Shown in pieces: positions 10,416 through 22,575 of a stretch of DNA of 64,000 nt. A program made the translations under genes and the position numbers. How positions within the stretch are numbered: position 1 is the stretch's first letter; the number at the start of each line of letters is the position of its first letter. This DNA is from Muscardinus avellanarius (taxonomy: Eukaryota > Chordata > Mammalia > Rodentia > Gliridae), in assembly GCA_963383645.1 (NCBI GenBank), contig OY726576.1:9228102-9292101 (forward strand). The letters are read 5' to 3'. Below the pieces are notes generated by a model. It saw nothing but the letters and a program-made list of their open reading frames with translations, ran no database searches and was not told where the DNA came from.

Positions 10416-11324
10416 ATTTTATAGTATTTTATAAGCACTAATACTTTGCATTGCTTGATATTAACTTTAAAACCACATAATAGCTGACTAACCATTTATG
10501 AGACATACAGAGACAGAGAAATACCAGATATCACATGAGAGTACCAGATATCACAAGGAAACCAACATTATTCAGAATTGAGGAAATCCTATGGGCAAGT
10601 GGCCATGTTTGTTCAATTCATTAGTACCATAAAAATGAGAAAGGGCTATTACATAATATGAGACTTAAGAGACATATTAATCAAGTACAGTCTATGGGCC
10701 TGGAATCTTGACTCATGAACCAACTGTCAAAGCCAAAACAAACAAAAATAAATTGAGAAAACTGGAGAAATTGAACAGGATCTGCTATCATTATATTAAG
10801 GACTGTTGAGAGCTATTTTCTTATACAATAATTCATTTGGCTATGTTTTTAAATTTTTTATGTGTTAGAGATACACATTTAAGTAATTATGGGTGAAAAT
10901 ATATAGCTGGGGATTTCTTTAAAATACTCAGATATGTCCATATACTATTTGTACAATTATCAGGTTTTTTTGGCTTGTTTGTTTGTTTGTTTTTCAAGCT
11001 GAAATACCCTGAGCTGTTAATTTGGTCTGGGTGTAAGTGTAGATACTGAGTTCTAACTTGGAGTCTAAATAATAAGGAAGTTTCACAAATATGTTCAGAA
11101 TTATTCCATGTTAAACCAAATTCAAATTTCTCTTATTAAAAGTGTATGTCCGTTGATAAGCTCAAGTATAATTGAAATTTTCTCTTTTCCTGGAAGTAAC
11201 TGACTTTGTGGGGTCAGGATGGCCCACACACAATAAGAAAGCATTCAAGGTCACCTCAGATGTTCTTGTAGATGGGTCTCTTCAAACCAAAGCAAGGTCA
11301 ACTCCATTCTAAAGTGGAGTCAAA
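10416..11324. other. Unassigned sequence
   Basis: AT-rich with no recognised element. Confidence 0.5.
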
Positions 11325-11580
11325 GCTGAGTGGGGGGGGAATATGCTTGTAATCCTACTACTTGGTAGGCTGAGACTGGAGGATCACAGGTTCAAGACGA
11401 GTCTCAGAAACTTACCAAGAGCCTGTTTCAACATAAAATAAAATTGGGCTGGGGATGTAGCTCAAAGAGCTACAGGTTTAAGACCAACTCTGGCAACTTA
11501 GCAAGAGACTATATCAAGTAAAATTGGGCTGGGGGTGTAACTCAGAAATAGAATGTCCCTGAGTTCAATCCCCAGTAAAT
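11325..11580 (+). mobile_element. B1-dID SINE with a doubled right part
   Basis: After the B1 half, an ID-like half (GGGCTGGGGATGTAGCTCAA) is followed by a second B1-end segment (GGCAACTTAGCAAGAGACTA) and a second ID-like half (GGGCTGGGGGTGTAACTCAG) ending TTCAATCCCCAGT. The right part is therefore present twice. Confidence 0.8.
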
Positions 11581-11588
11581 AACACATG

Positions 11589-11589
<1 letters not shown>

Positions 11590-11633
<44 letters not shown>
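11590..11633. repeat. (CA)n microsatellite at a SINE tail
   Basis: A CA run immediately follows the SINE 3' end, within about 10 bp. Confidence 0.95.
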
Positions 11634-11636
<3 letters not shown>

Positions 11637-12181
11637 TAAATATGAATAGAAATAAAAATTTAAAAATTTTAAAAATGAGGTTGGAAGCTCTGAAGTGAAC
11701 ATTATCTTTGGAAAATATGATAACTTTCAAGGAATTTTGAGGGAACTTTCTTGTAGATGCAGCTGAGGAAAATGTGAAATTATGGTTCATTTGCCCATCT
11801 CTTTCTCAGTTTCCTTCTGAGGAGTTCCTGGAGGAAGAAATAAAATAAATGTCACACTCCCTGCTCTCCTATCCCCGTGGAAGTATAGTTGGACAGGGAC
11901 TTTTTGGACTGTAAAAAGAAATAAGAATTGAGGTCAGGAGACAAGACTCTGCAGTTTGAAGAGAGACCAGAACCTTCTCTCAGAGTGAAAAAAGGGAATT
12001 CCCAATTTCTGCACCAAAAATAATCTTTTAGTATACTTAAGACAAGTGCTTTCCTATCTATAGTGTGTGCCTACACTATAGATATTTGGGGGATCCAGTT
12101 AAAGTGCATATTGTGGTTTAGCAGTTCTGGAGTGAGGTCTGAAATTCTCTTTCTTTCTGCTTTTCTTCTTTTCTCTTTCTC
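11634..12181. other. Unassigned sequence
   Basis: Nothing recognised. Confidence 0.5.
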
Positions 12182-12222
12182 TCCTTCCTTCCTTCCTTCA
12201 CTCCTTCCTTCCTTTCCTCTTT
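12182..12222. repeat. (TTCC)n pyrimidine tract
   Basis: A TTCC-rich tract directly upstream of a minus-strand SINE, at the SINE tail side. Confidence 0.9.
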
Positions 12223-12228
12223 CTCTTC

Positions 12229-12321
12229 CTGTGGTACTGGGAATTGAACCCAAGAGCATCTGAGCTACACCCCCAGTCCTATTTTACTTTTTATTTTGAA
12301 ACAGGGTCTCACTAAGTTGCC
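12229..12321 (-). mobile_element. B1-dID SINE, truncated
   Basis: Only the ID-like half and the junction GAAACAGGGTCTCACTAAGT remain; the B1 half is missing. Confidence 0.85.
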
Positions 12322-12370
12322 CTGCTACTGGTCCATACACAATATTTTGAGTCTAAGGTCACATGGTTAC

Positions 12371-12586
12371 TTTTATTTATTTATTTATTTTTATTTTTGG
12401 TGGTACTGGGGTTCCTAGAAGCCCTTCTATCTCCGGGATACACTCCCAGACACCTGGGGTTTTTTTTTTATATATTTTTTATTTGGAAACAGGGTCTCTT
12501 AAGCCAGCGAGGCTGGCTTCGAACCTGCGCAAACCTGTCTCTGCCTCCCATGCGCGGGGATTACAAGTGTGCGCCACCACGCCTGG
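12371..12586 (-). mobile_element. SINE, variant subtype (TTCCAAAT/CTTAAGCC type)
   Basis: Minus-strand copy of the variant. Diagnostic blocks on the plus strand are GGTTCCTAGAAGCCCTTCTA, ATTTGGAAACAGGGTCTCTT, AAGCCAGCGAGGCTGGCTTC and the CpG-rich end GTGCGCCACCACGCCTGG. Several CpGs survive, which suggests a younger age than the standard SINEs here. Confidence 0.92.
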
Positions 12587-13725
12587 TTTATGATACATCA
12601 TTTTTTACACAGTGCCATTTGAGGATAAACCTAAATATGACTTCATATCAAACACTTGGTGACTATTGAAAATGACTGAAGGAGGAAGTGGTACCTAAGG
12701 GTTCAAGAAACACATTTATTAAAGCTTGGGCTTTCCTCCTCATGTATCTTTTTCACTTAAGCCTTTTTTAGGTGAGTGCTACTGTCCCTATTTTATATAA
12801 TAAAAACTAGCCACAGGCTTATAGCTTCTCAAAACAAAATGTAGGAAACTCTAAAGGTAAAGTGGCCCAAATACTTAAAAAATTTTTTTTAAATGAAGGA
12901 GGCTTAAAAACAGGAGGAGGGGCAGGGACTGTCATAAGAGGAGATACTTAAAGGACATAGAAACAATGCGGTATCAGGATCTTGTTGGAAACTCTATTTG
13001 GCTAAAAATAAACCATTCATAGGAATCTTTGAGACATTTGGTGAAATAAAACAGGGACTAGGTAATAGGTATTAAGGAATTGCCGCTAATCTTGTTAGGT
13101 GTGGTCATGTTATTACAATTACCTTATGGAACAGAGCCCTTATCAGGAATGCTGAAATTATATCCTGTTTGGACTCACGCTAAGAAGGGCGGTCAGGGAG
13201 GAGTAGAAATGAGACAGGAGAGGGCAGAATGTTAATGAATATCATTTAAAACATTTTTTAATTTTAAAACTGTGAATCAATTTCAGATTAACAACAACAA
13301 AAAAAGTTATGCTTCTTTTTAAGCACAGAAGGCTCCAATCTATACTGCCACGTGTACCAACATCTTGTGTCACCATGGCACGGTGATCAAAACCAAGAAA
13401 TTGACGACGATAAAGCATGATGGACTGATTTTATTCTCCCTTCACATTTCCATCCTTGCTAAGGTCACTGGTCTCCTCAGAATCCAGGCCGGAGTCCCAC
13501 TTTGCGCTGGCCACTTCTCTCATCTCCTTCGTCTGCTCTGGTCTGTGACGGTCTCTCCATTGCTCCTATGTTCCGTGCTCTTGACACATTTGAAGGTTCT
13601 CATCACTCACGGTGTTTAGTCCTTCAATTTGGTTTTCCTGATGTGTCGTTGTTACTAGTTTGAGATTATGCTGATAAGCACCAAAGCCAAGTGATGCATA
13701 CCTTGATTTTCTTTCTCTGTCCTGT
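12587..13725. other. Unassigned sequence
   Basis: No gene or repeat recognised. An 84-residue open frame at 13365-13619 has no recognisable domain. Confidence 0.45.
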
Positions 13726-14053
13726 GTGTGGTGGTCCTAAGGATTGAAGCCAGGGGCATTCTACCACTGAGCTACAAGCTACACCTTCAGTCCTTTTTAT
13801 TTGTTTATTTTGTGTGGTACTAGGGATTGAACCCAATATGATTGAACATTACATTTCTGAGCTACACACCCACCCTTATTTGATTTATTATTTTATGTGA
13901 CATCACACCTGGCTTATTTTTTTTATTAGAAACAGGGTCTTGCTAGGTTGCTGAGAGTCCTGTCATATATCTGAAGCTGTCCTTAAACCTACAATCCTCC
14001 TGTCTCAACCTCCCAAGTACCCGGATTATAGGCATGTGCCATCATGCCTGCCT
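13726..14053 (-). mobile_element. Two nested or adjacent B1-dID SINEs, diverged
   Basis: An ID-like half alone (about 13726-13796) is followed by a fuller minus-strand copy (about 13812-14053) with GGGATTGAACCCAATATGAT, GAAACAGGGTCTTGCTAGGT and CATGTGCCATCATGCCTGCC. An extra CATCACACCTGGC block inside suggests a third fragment. Confidence 0.75.
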
Positions 14054-15287
14054 CTATTCTATTTATATTTGGTTACATTTAAAATTTTCTACAGTATAAA
14101 TAAACTTTAAAAAGTAAAAAGCAGGATGAATTACATTCATTTTTTAAAAATTAGCTTAGTTATTAAAGAAACAGAGATGGCATTAGAATACAGATTAGTT
14201 TAGCTAAAAATATCAGTCATTTTTACATTACAAAGATTGTAGTATAATATAAAAATGTTTTAGTTGTTAGGGTTATATTCATGGGTGAGTCCTGCAGAGA
14301 GATTTTTTTATTGCCTTGAACATAAATAATGTAGTTCCAATGTATGGGTACCTACAAGAATGAGTACTTGGGGTGAAGATTGAATTCTTTTTTGTACAGT
14401 GCTTTAGTTAGGAATAATGTATTCTGGACAAGAAACTAAAACCCACGGAAGTTAGCAGAATTAAATATTGAATGTATGGTGGGAGGGTCATAGAATTGAA
14501 AGTTAGAATAGCAGGCTTCCCTTGGAACAAGAATTGAGGAAAAGAAAAACTCTGGGCCTTCCCCTTCTATATTGTTTTTATCTCTGTCTTTCTATTTCTC
14601 TGGGGACAAATGAAGCAGACGATTTCCTGTTTTTTCCCTATGTATTTGTTCTGTTCTCCTCTGTACAACCATTCTTCATCCTATGTGGCCATAAATAGAA
14701 AGAGGTTGCTTCAACTTAAGGCCACATAACCTCGGGTACAGCCATCACTGCCAAGTAATTTTCAGCTTGTAGACTTTTTCATTTAGAATCCTGAGTCAGA
14801 TAATCCAGTATCCCCAATCATATTGGTTAAATGATATTGGGCACGTTGGTCCAGCCAAGCTATGGTCATGGAGCGGTGGGACATATGGTATCCACAGGGT
14901 CTCTCCCATCACCTGTGGCTATGGGGTGGGGCAGGAAAAAGAGTAGGATCAGGCTAAGCTGAGGAGAAGTAGGTAAACAAGTGTCTCGATGTCAAAGAAT
15001 CAGCCACAGATAAATTCTCTCAATATTTTCTTGGCATTCAGAAGAGATCACAATTGCTGATACCTGTTTTTTAAATTTTCTTAAATTTTTTTTTGCTGCA
15101 TTGCAGTCATACATCTTAATGGGGTACAAGATGGTAGAGATATATATGCACAGATACCTGGTATCTGCAGGCACTAGGTGATATGAGTCATTTGTATGAA
15201 AATGCTACAGAGCTATGGTCTTTGAGGAGGTCTTCATTATCCTTCCCTTAAAAAATATTGGAGTTTATTAGAAGAGACAAATGAAAA
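14054..15287. other. Unassigned sequence
   Basis: No supported gene or repeat family. Confidence 0.5.
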
Positions 15288-15504
15288 ACTGGGTTTGGTG
15301 GCTCACGCTTGTAACCCCAGAATTTGGGAGGCTGAGAAAGGAGGATCACAGGTTTGTGGTCAGCCTCAGTTCCTTAGTGAGGCCCTTTGCAATTTAGTGA
15401 GACCCTGTTTCATAATAAAGAATGAAATAGGGCTGGTGGTGTAGCTCAGAGGTAGACTGCGCCTGGGTTTAATCCACAGTACCATACCAAAAAAAAAAAA
15501 AATA
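15288..15504 (+). mobile_element. B1-dID SINE
   Basis: Full plus-strand copy: B1 left end (GGTTTGGTGGCTCACGCTTG), GTGAGACCCTGTTTCATAAT, ID half (GGGCTGGTGGTGTAGCTCAG) and an A-tail. Confidence 0.93.
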
Positions 15505-17189
15505 CAAATATATAAATGAAAAGTGACTAAATGGTGTGATCAGTGCGGTAATGACAAAATATACATGGTTCACAGGCTCAAGACAGGAGGACATAGTTAG
15601 CCATGTCTGGGGAGGGTAGGATAAGATAGTCTTCAGGAAAAATGGGAACAACTTGGCTGAACCTTGAAGGCCAATTCTGGAGGTGAACACTCCTCTAAGA
15701 TGACTCTTTTTGCAGGACTGGCCTTCAGATCTTGAATCTGTAAGGGGAGCCGAGGGGAAACTGTATCCTGCTAGAACAAGGGCTCTGTTTCAGCTCTCCC
15801 CTGCTCTCTGCCATCTTCACTGGTCAGGATTAAGTTTCCTCTCATGGACTGAGCTTACTCCTTGACCACTTAAAACACCAGCTTTGCTCAGCACTGAGGG
15901 CTTTGGATGGTGTCACGGTGTCATGCAGCTCAGGGCTGTGGTAAACAAACTATCTGAACAGTCTTGCTTTTACAGAGGCGGGACAGCAGTGTGACTTGAA
16001 GACCCAGTATGGTTTTTACCTGTTTTGCTCACACACGTAGAGTAGAAGCCCCCTTTTATAATCAGATAGTTTTATCAACTTTTCCAGTCTTAGGAAAGCA
16101 GGTGCAGGAAGAGAGTTATATATAGAAAAGTAAATGTGTCTGAGCTCATGAATTCTGAGAACCAGAGTGGCTGACGTGCATCTTCCTTTGTGCTTATAGC
16201 ATCCGCTATAAGTTTACACCAGGTTTTTGAATTTCAGGGGGGAGGGTGGATTTGGTCACTCCTCCAGAGTGCTGTGTAGAGGGGGTGTGTGTGTGCATCT
16301 AGACACCTACTTCTCTCACTGTCAGCCTGTGAGCAACCAGAAGCGACAGTATTTAGAGTAGCAGTGGGGAGAAACACAGCTGCATTTGTTATAGAACAAT
16401 GTAGTAGCCACGCCTTTCTTCCTGAAGCATGCACATGTAATACCAGAAAAGTGCTAAACAGATGAAGTCATAGTTTAAAATGGGCACCCTGATGTACTAT
16501 CCTCGATCCACTGGCCATCTGGAGCATACAATAAGAGGAAATCCATTAGAAGGAAACTTCTGGAACATTCAAACATTGTTAACTTGTCTTTGGAAAGCTT
16601 AAAAGAAGACAGCAGAACCAGTTCCCACTTGGAAAGGAGTTTGTTTATTCTACTTATTTGAAATCAGAGACAATGACCTTAATGGTTTCGAGTGGCTCTA
16701 AGGGTTTCATTGTTCTTGTACATTTGGGCACTTGGGCTGGGCCAGTTTCTACAGATAAACCTTTACGGATAACATGGGACTTTCTTTAGTTTTAGTACGC
16801 TCAACATTTCAGGGAAAACATGCTTGAAGTCATCTCTCTCCAAAAGGCTGCCGAGGGTCATGGAGAAGAAAAGGCATTAACTTATAGCCACTTACAGAGG
16901 CCCCACTGCTGTGAAGTTAGGATGATTATTGTGTTGTGGAGTGAGGAAGGGGTGTGAGGAGCAGGTGTGGGAAAAGAAATTGGTTCAAAAAGAGTGACAC
17001 TTGCTCTCAAAACCCCTGTGTTTCACTAGGGGAGACAGATATATACCCAAGTTGCGTATAGGACTTTGCAAAAGAAAGAGGGAGAGGGGAAGTAAGGAAA
17101 CTGGACAGTTTAGCAATGTTTCAATAGAAACATTAATGCCAGGAACCACGTGTATTCACATCTCATTCCATGCCCGTGGATTGCAGAGT
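15505..17189. other. Unassigned sequence
   Basis: A long stretch in which I recognise no gene, RNA or repeat family. Confidence 0.5.
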
Positions 17190-17637
17190 GCATTTCCAGT
17201 TGTCTTTGTCAACATTCTCACTGCTGTAACCTCTAACAACTGACCAAACAACTTAGAGGAAGGAATATTTATTTGATCACAGTTGTTAGAGATTTCGAAG
17301 GTTCAGACCATGTCAGCTGGGTCTGCAGAGCTCAGTGTACAGTGGAGGGAAGAAGAAAGAGTGAGGACGCAGGCTCTGTTCTCACATCATGGAGGCCAGA
17401 AGCAAGAGAGATCAGGCAAGCAAGAGGATTCAAAGATAAAAGCATAGTCCCTAAGGCCACACCCCCAGGGATGCACTTTCTCTAGCCACACACCATCTGC
17501 CTAGGTCACCACCCAGTAAATTCATTACAGTGAATTCATACACTGAAGAATTTTCAATCATCATGATTTAATTATATCAACTCTGGATATTAATACATGA
17601 GCTCTTCAGGGCATGTTCCATACCTAACCATAACATT
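17190..17637 (-). mobile_element. ERVL-MaLR-like LTR, antisense
   Basis: Layout fits a reverse MaLR LTR: TTATTTGATCACAGTTGTTA near the start, CTCACATCATGGAGGCCAGA, GGCCACACCCCCAGGGATGC, and an end reading TTCCATACCTAACCATAACA. Solo LTR, subfamily not assigned. Confidence 0.6.
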
Positions 17638-18671
17638 AGCACAAATTGTACCAGGTAGAGAATATGTCTTGCATGTCATCCTCTAGTGTGGTCAGCATTT
17701 GGAGAGCCTTGGGACTTAGGACACTAGGCAGGTTCTTGCCTATGATGATGAGAGGCCAGCTGATTATGCCCAGAGTGTCTCTGCTAGGACATAGAAGAGC
17801 TGTAATTAAAAATCCAGATCTGCCCTACTTCAAATCTCATAGTCATGGCAAAGATACAAATCAGAAAGGCATTTATCATCTGACCCCAGATTGTTCACTG
17901 CAAAATAAGAGAATTGAACTCAGTGTTTTCTAGACTCTTTAAAATCAAACAATGGGACACTTTTTAAAAGTAAAATATTATTCAAGCTCTCACGAACAGT
18001 TCAGCAGCCCAGGAAGGGATCCCCTACATTTTCTCTGCCATTTCCCATAAACGTTTATTGGGCATCTTCTAAGTGTATTCCTGGGCTCAATATTGGTGAT
18101 GGGGCCATGAATCAAATCCAGTCTACCAAAATTACTCTATATTGGTCTAAAGATATTTCAGTTTAAAAATAACAGATTTTTTTTTACATTATAATATAAA
18201 TAATGGCTTCCAATGAGAAGGACAAGAACATGGATCATAGAGGCTATGTGGTTCTCCTTGGATCACAATCTAAGCTGGACCCACCCACCTCACCTTAAAT
18301 CCCTACTATGGTACCCATAAGAATTTGCAAAACATAAACCAATGAAATGAGTATATATAAGTATAGCCTCTTTGATTTAATACTGAAAAGTGAATACTTA
18401 GGGTTTTTTTTTTATCAGTACATGGTTTTCCAAATTGTGGTGCCTTTAGATATGAGTCTACTCCTGGAAATTATTTTCCTGTTCTTTTACACCTTGTGAA
18501 CTTGTGAACTCTTTCATAGTGTTGGAGGCACTATTCAAATATGCCAACTCTGAGAGCCACCCCAGCTCAGGTGGGTGCACGTCATATTTTGAGAGGTATC
18601 ACCTGGAGTGTTTCTTCTTACATGTCTCACCCTGAAAGGATACCTTAAGCTTCTTTAGGGAAAAGAATTAT
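17638..18671. other. Unassigned sequence
   Basis: A segment near 18040-18130 (TTTATTGGGCATCTTCTAAG) resembles an old interspersed repeat of uncertain family. Otherwise nothing is recognised. Confidence 0.4.
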
Positions 18672-18890
18672 AAATATTTGTTGAACAATTACTACAGATC
18701 ACGTATAGTTCCAAGAACTTTACGCTATCTAATTTCAACGTACTCCAAATTTTATTATCCTTACTTTTCAAATGATGAATAAAGCAGAGGAAAGTTGCCT
18801 AGGTTTCCTGAAGTCACACGGTAACAAAGTGGCTAAGACAGGCTTCAAACCAGGCAGGGTGTAGTGTCCAACTCCACTCTTTACAGGCAT
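18672..18890 (-). mobile_element. MIR SINE
   Basis: Reverse-orientation MIR: AATATTTGTTGAACAATTAC, CCAAGAACTTTACGCTATCT, TTATTATCCTTACTTTTCAA, GTCACACGGTAACAAAGTGG and GCTTCAAACCAGGCAGG follow the MIR order. Mammal-wide, ancient. Confidence 0.8.
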
Positions 18891-19554
18891 TCTTTACTTG
18901 ACATTCACAGACCCCAGAGGAGTTCATGGACAGAATACAGCAGGCCATCCAGAGATGGAAAAATCTATCTCGTAGTCATTTTCAACTAAACTGTAGCATT
19001 TCCTTCCATCACGAATGCAGCCAGTACAAGAGCACAGGTGTTGGTAGACCCTCTGAGACTTCATTACCAGTAAGCAGCATAGCTCTTATCCTGTGACAGT
19101 TGTAGTCTCACTCTCAATGTCATTCACTACCTAGTATTATAGTGCTATCGTATATATTAGGCCAAATAGTTCAATATATGCACAATATGAGAGAGCCTAA
19201 AACAGCATCAGCGAAACCATAGTTACAGGAATATTCATTCCTAAATTGGGTTTGGACAAATTCTGAGGTAGGGCAATGGGAATTGTGTTCCTTTTAAGTC
19301 TTAGGCTGGGGTTCTTCATTTCCAGCTTTAAAGGCTTAAACTAGTACAACGCATGTGCAATTGTAAGAAAGCCTGCAAGAAAAACTGTGAAACCATAGTT
19401 CTAGAAACATTCCTAAGTTTGAATTAGAAACATTGAATTAGAAATGCATCCTGAAAGAGGGCTCTGGAAATTATGCTTCTTTTAAAGTACCAGGCTGGGA
19501 TGCTATTACTTCAAACATTAATAAGGTATACATCAGAAAGTTGTTTTTAAAATA
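18891..19554. other. Unassigned sequence with a diverged internal duplication
   Basis: Two stretches near 19190-19320 and 19345-19505 share the order 'AAACCATAGTT... GGAATATTCATTCCTAA / AGAAACATTCCTAAG ... GGAAATTATG/GGAATTGTG ... GCTGGG'. This suggests an old tandem duplication of about 170 bp. No gene is seen. Confidence 0.4.
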
Positions 19555-19564
19555 TTTTAACTAT

Positions 19565-19746
19565 GGCCGGGCGTGGTGGCGCACGCTTGTAATCCCCGCG
19601 CTTGGGAGGTGGAGACAGAAGAATCATGCAGGTTCGAAGCCAGCCTCTCTGGCTTAAGAGACCCTGTTTCCAAATAAAATATAAAATAGGTCTGGGAGTG
19701 TAACCAGGAGGTAGAAGGGTTCCATCCCCAGTACCACCAAAAAAAA
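19565..19746 (+). mobile_element. SINE, variant subtype, full length, with TSD
   Basis: Clean plus-strand copy: GGCCGGGCGTGGTGGCGCAC, GCCTCTCTGGCTTAAGAGAC, CCTGTTTCCAAATAAAAT, GTCTGGGAGTGTAACCAGG and CAGTACCACC with an A-tail. It is flanked by a 9-bp direct repeat TTTTAACTA (19555-19563 and 19751-19759). The intact CpGs in the left end indicate a young copy. Confidence 0.95.
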
Positions 19747-19814
19747 TTTTTTTAACTACATTTCAATATTTTCATTTCTTTTGAAAGCCTATTTTTTATT
19801 TTATGCATATAAAA

Positions 19815-20160
19815 CATTATTCCGAATGGAGTACTGTAACATAGATGAACCTCAGAAATATGTTAAGTGAAAAAGCCTGTCACAACGGAAGACATGATGT
19901 ACCCTTCCACCTACAGACTTTCAAAACAGGAAAATACATAGAGACAAAGAGTAAGTTAGCAATTGCTGGGGAAAGGGGAGATGGGGAGGCTGCTAATGAG
20001 TTCTGAGCTTCTTTTGGGGACGAAGAAGATAGTCTCCAGGTAGATTCTGATGATTGTTAACACAACTCTGAATATACTAACAACAATTAAACTATAAACC
20101 TTAAATGGTTGAACTTATGACCAAGGAATTTATATCTCAACAAAACCATTAGAAGCAAGA
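19815..20160 (+). mobile_element. Old L1 3' end, sense
   Basis: Matches the 3' end of ancient L1 elements: ATAGATGAACCTCAGAAATA, TTAAGTGAAAAAGCCTGTCA, GTTAGCAATTGCTGGGGAAA and TTATATCTCAACAAAACC. Non-coding remnant. Confidence 0.75.
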
Positions 20161-21498
20161 TCCACATTATTCAGAGGAGGAGTTCCTGGGTTTCCCCAGA
20201 CTACCCCTCTCAGGTCTGAGTCCATGAATGTAAAGTATAATAGCCCCAACCATGGAGACATCTGATAGGTACATGGAAATATCCCAATCTATTATTTTTT
20301 AAAAGTAACTACTATCTATTGTGGATTTAACTGACTGAATTCATATCATGAAATAAACCAATGTGATAGAACTAATAGGTTGGAATGTGAATATTATGGG
20401 AAATTTACTGAAGCCCATTAAGAGGACTAAAGTAACAACATGAGAGGCCAAAGTCTACTTGACCCATTGCTCCTTAACCTGATATTGAATTTCCTTCCAA
20501 ATCTCTGATTAAATGCTGTTCCTCAGGATATCCCAAGGGCAGGAAATGGGACTTCCTTTCCTTTGCAGCTCAGCCCCACCCTACCAAGATGCTTCTGTGT
20601 TGAGCACAAAGTAATTCTTTGGCCACTTTATGGAAGAGTTTATTTCAGGCTCATCCCTTAGGATGATGGTGGACCTCAACTGAAATGGTTTTCTTGGTGG
20701 TTTTCCATCAGGCGGCATCCCCATGCCAGATCCTGCCTTCCCTCCTCTTAGCCCTGTAAAGCCCAGCAGGGAACTCTCCCAATCTAAGAAGAATTCTCTG
20801 ATGACCAAGTTAGCCTGCTGTGGAATGAATGCCATCATTCTCTCCCCACTCAGGTCATCTCTTGTGGCTTAATGGCTTAACAGGTTAGCATTGCAGGACA
20901 TCCCATTGGTACCCTGCCTGTGGTCCTTTGCAGTGTCGGGGGACAATTCCTATGCAGGCGTATAGTTTGCTATCTAAAACACCTGCTGCTCTCCTGGCTA
21001 GTGTTTTCTTGGCTTGAGGATGACTCAGATTGGACTAGCCAGGGATTTAATAAGCCCAGGAACAAACAGAAGCACAGGAAGGACAGTACTTAGTGGGCTA
21101 AGACTTTGTTTACCTTGCCTTTGGGGTGCTTTTCCTGCTGTGTGTTCCCATGGGGATGCTGCTCTGTGTACAGATGGTAATATGCTCATTAATATACTGT
21201 CACATTTTCTTCATCCTTTGTCTTTCTCCACCACCCCATCCACTCTGCTTCTTGAGATCATCTTCAACTACTGCACCCAAGTTCTTATCTCATGGTTCAA
21301 TTTAGGGAACCCCAGTTTAGGAAAGCATGCATGAAGCCTGGATAGACATAAGTACAGACACAAGCTAGACATAAGTATCTTCAAGTGTGATGGATAGTAG
21401 AGGGACCCATCAAGTACCAAGCCCAGAGCCAAGCAAGGTCCACAGGGACGCAAGCTTCTTATTGTACGGAATCTGCCACTGCTCCAACAATTGGAAGC
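20161..21498. other. Unassigned sequence
   Basis: Nothing recognised. Open frames at 20581-20838 (minus) and 21014-21334 (plus) have no identifiable domains. Confidence 0.45.
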
Positions 21499-21846
21499 TC
21501 CTTTTTTACGACTGTTTGTAGCACCCAGAGAATATTTGATTGAGCTCTCCAGTGGTATAAAATTTCCATTTGTTGAGCATTGAGTGAATTCTTTTAAATT
21601 GTCCTAAGTTAGTTCAGGCCACATCTTAAAAAACTAGGCTGCAGTGAGTAAGTGATGGAACTCTTCTTCTTCCTTTTTTACGACTGTTTGTAGCACCCAG
21701 AGAATATTTGATTGAGCTCTCCAGTGGTATAAAATTTCCATTTGTTGAGCATTGAGTGAATTCTTTTAAATTGTCCTAAGTTAGTTCAGGCCACATCTTA
21801 AAAAACTAGGCTGCAGTGAGTAAGTGATGGAACTCTCCTTCTTCCT
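21499..21846. repeat. Near-perfect 172-bp tandem duplication
   Basis: Unit 1 (21499-21670) and unit 2 (21671-about 21846) start TCCTTTTTTACGACTGTTTG and stay base-for-base identical by eye until CTCTTCTTC versus CTCTCCTTC near the end. The unit is unlike any repeat family I recognise. Confidence 0.95.
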
Positions 21847-22102
21847 GTGAATCACAATGACTCCATGGGGAGCTCCAAGAATGTGCTACCCAGCCACAGC
21901 AGCCCAAAGGCAGAAACATCCCAGTACCCCTCAAGGATGAGTGGATAAACAAATATGGTATATCCATACAATGGAATGTTATTCATTCACTAAAAGGAAT
22001 TAAGTTAGATAATTGCTGCAGTATGTATGAACTTTGAACACATGTTAAAAGAAAGAAGCCAGACACAAAATGCCACATAGTACATGATTTCATATATATA
22101 TG

Positions 22103-22113
22103 GTGTGTGTGTG

Positions 22114-22151
<38 letters not shown>
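22103..22151. repeat. (TG)n microsatellite at a SINE tail
   Basis: A TG run with one CATG interruption, abutting the tail of the minus-strand SINE. Confidence 0.95.
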
Positions 22152-22156
<5 letters not shown>

Positions 22157-22328
22157 GATAACTGAACCCAGGGGTATTCTACCTCTTAGTTACTCTTCCA
22201 GCTCTATTTTATCTATATTTTGCTAAAACAGAGGCTTCCTGATTTGCCAGTTCTAGCTTTGACTCTGTGATCCTCCTGTCTCAGCTTTCCAGATATGGAA
22301 ATTACAGGTCTGCTTCGCCACGCTTAAT
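22152..22328 (-). mobile_element. B1-dID SINE, diverged
   Basis: Minus-strand copy: TGAACCCAGGGGTATTCTAC, then a mutated junction and CCTCCTGTCTCAGCTTTCCA. Lies inside the old L1. Confidence 0.8.
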
Positions 22329-22575
22329 TTGATTCCATTTATATGAAATATGCAAAAGGGCAAATCTATAGAGAAAGAAATCAGATCAGAGGTTGCCAGG
22401 GGACGCAAAATGACCTGCTGATAGGTTATGAGGCCTCCTTTGGGCTAAACAAGGACATCTTAGAATTAGAGGAGATAATTGCAACCTATTGTGAATAACT
22501 ACATGCCACTGGACTGTACACTTTGCAGTGATTGATTTTATATTACCTGAATTTAACCTCATTAAAAAAATTGTT

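Larger units (their letters stand above)
21900..22575 (+). mobile_element. Old L1 3' end, sense, interrupted by a SINE
   Basis: Two parts of one old L1 3' end: 21900-22098 (GGATGAGTGGATAAACAAAT, ACAATGGAATGTTATTCATT, GAAGCCAGACACAAAATGCC) and 22330-22575 (TCCATTTATATGAAATATGC, AGGTTGCCAGGGGACGC, GGACTGTACACTTTGCAGTG). The interruption is a (TG)n plus minus-strand SINE. Confidence 0.8.

Noticed and set aside
21499..21846. Alpha-satellite monomers (unit 172 bp)
   Set aside because: Only two copies and no sequence resemblance to alpha satellite; the length match is chance.
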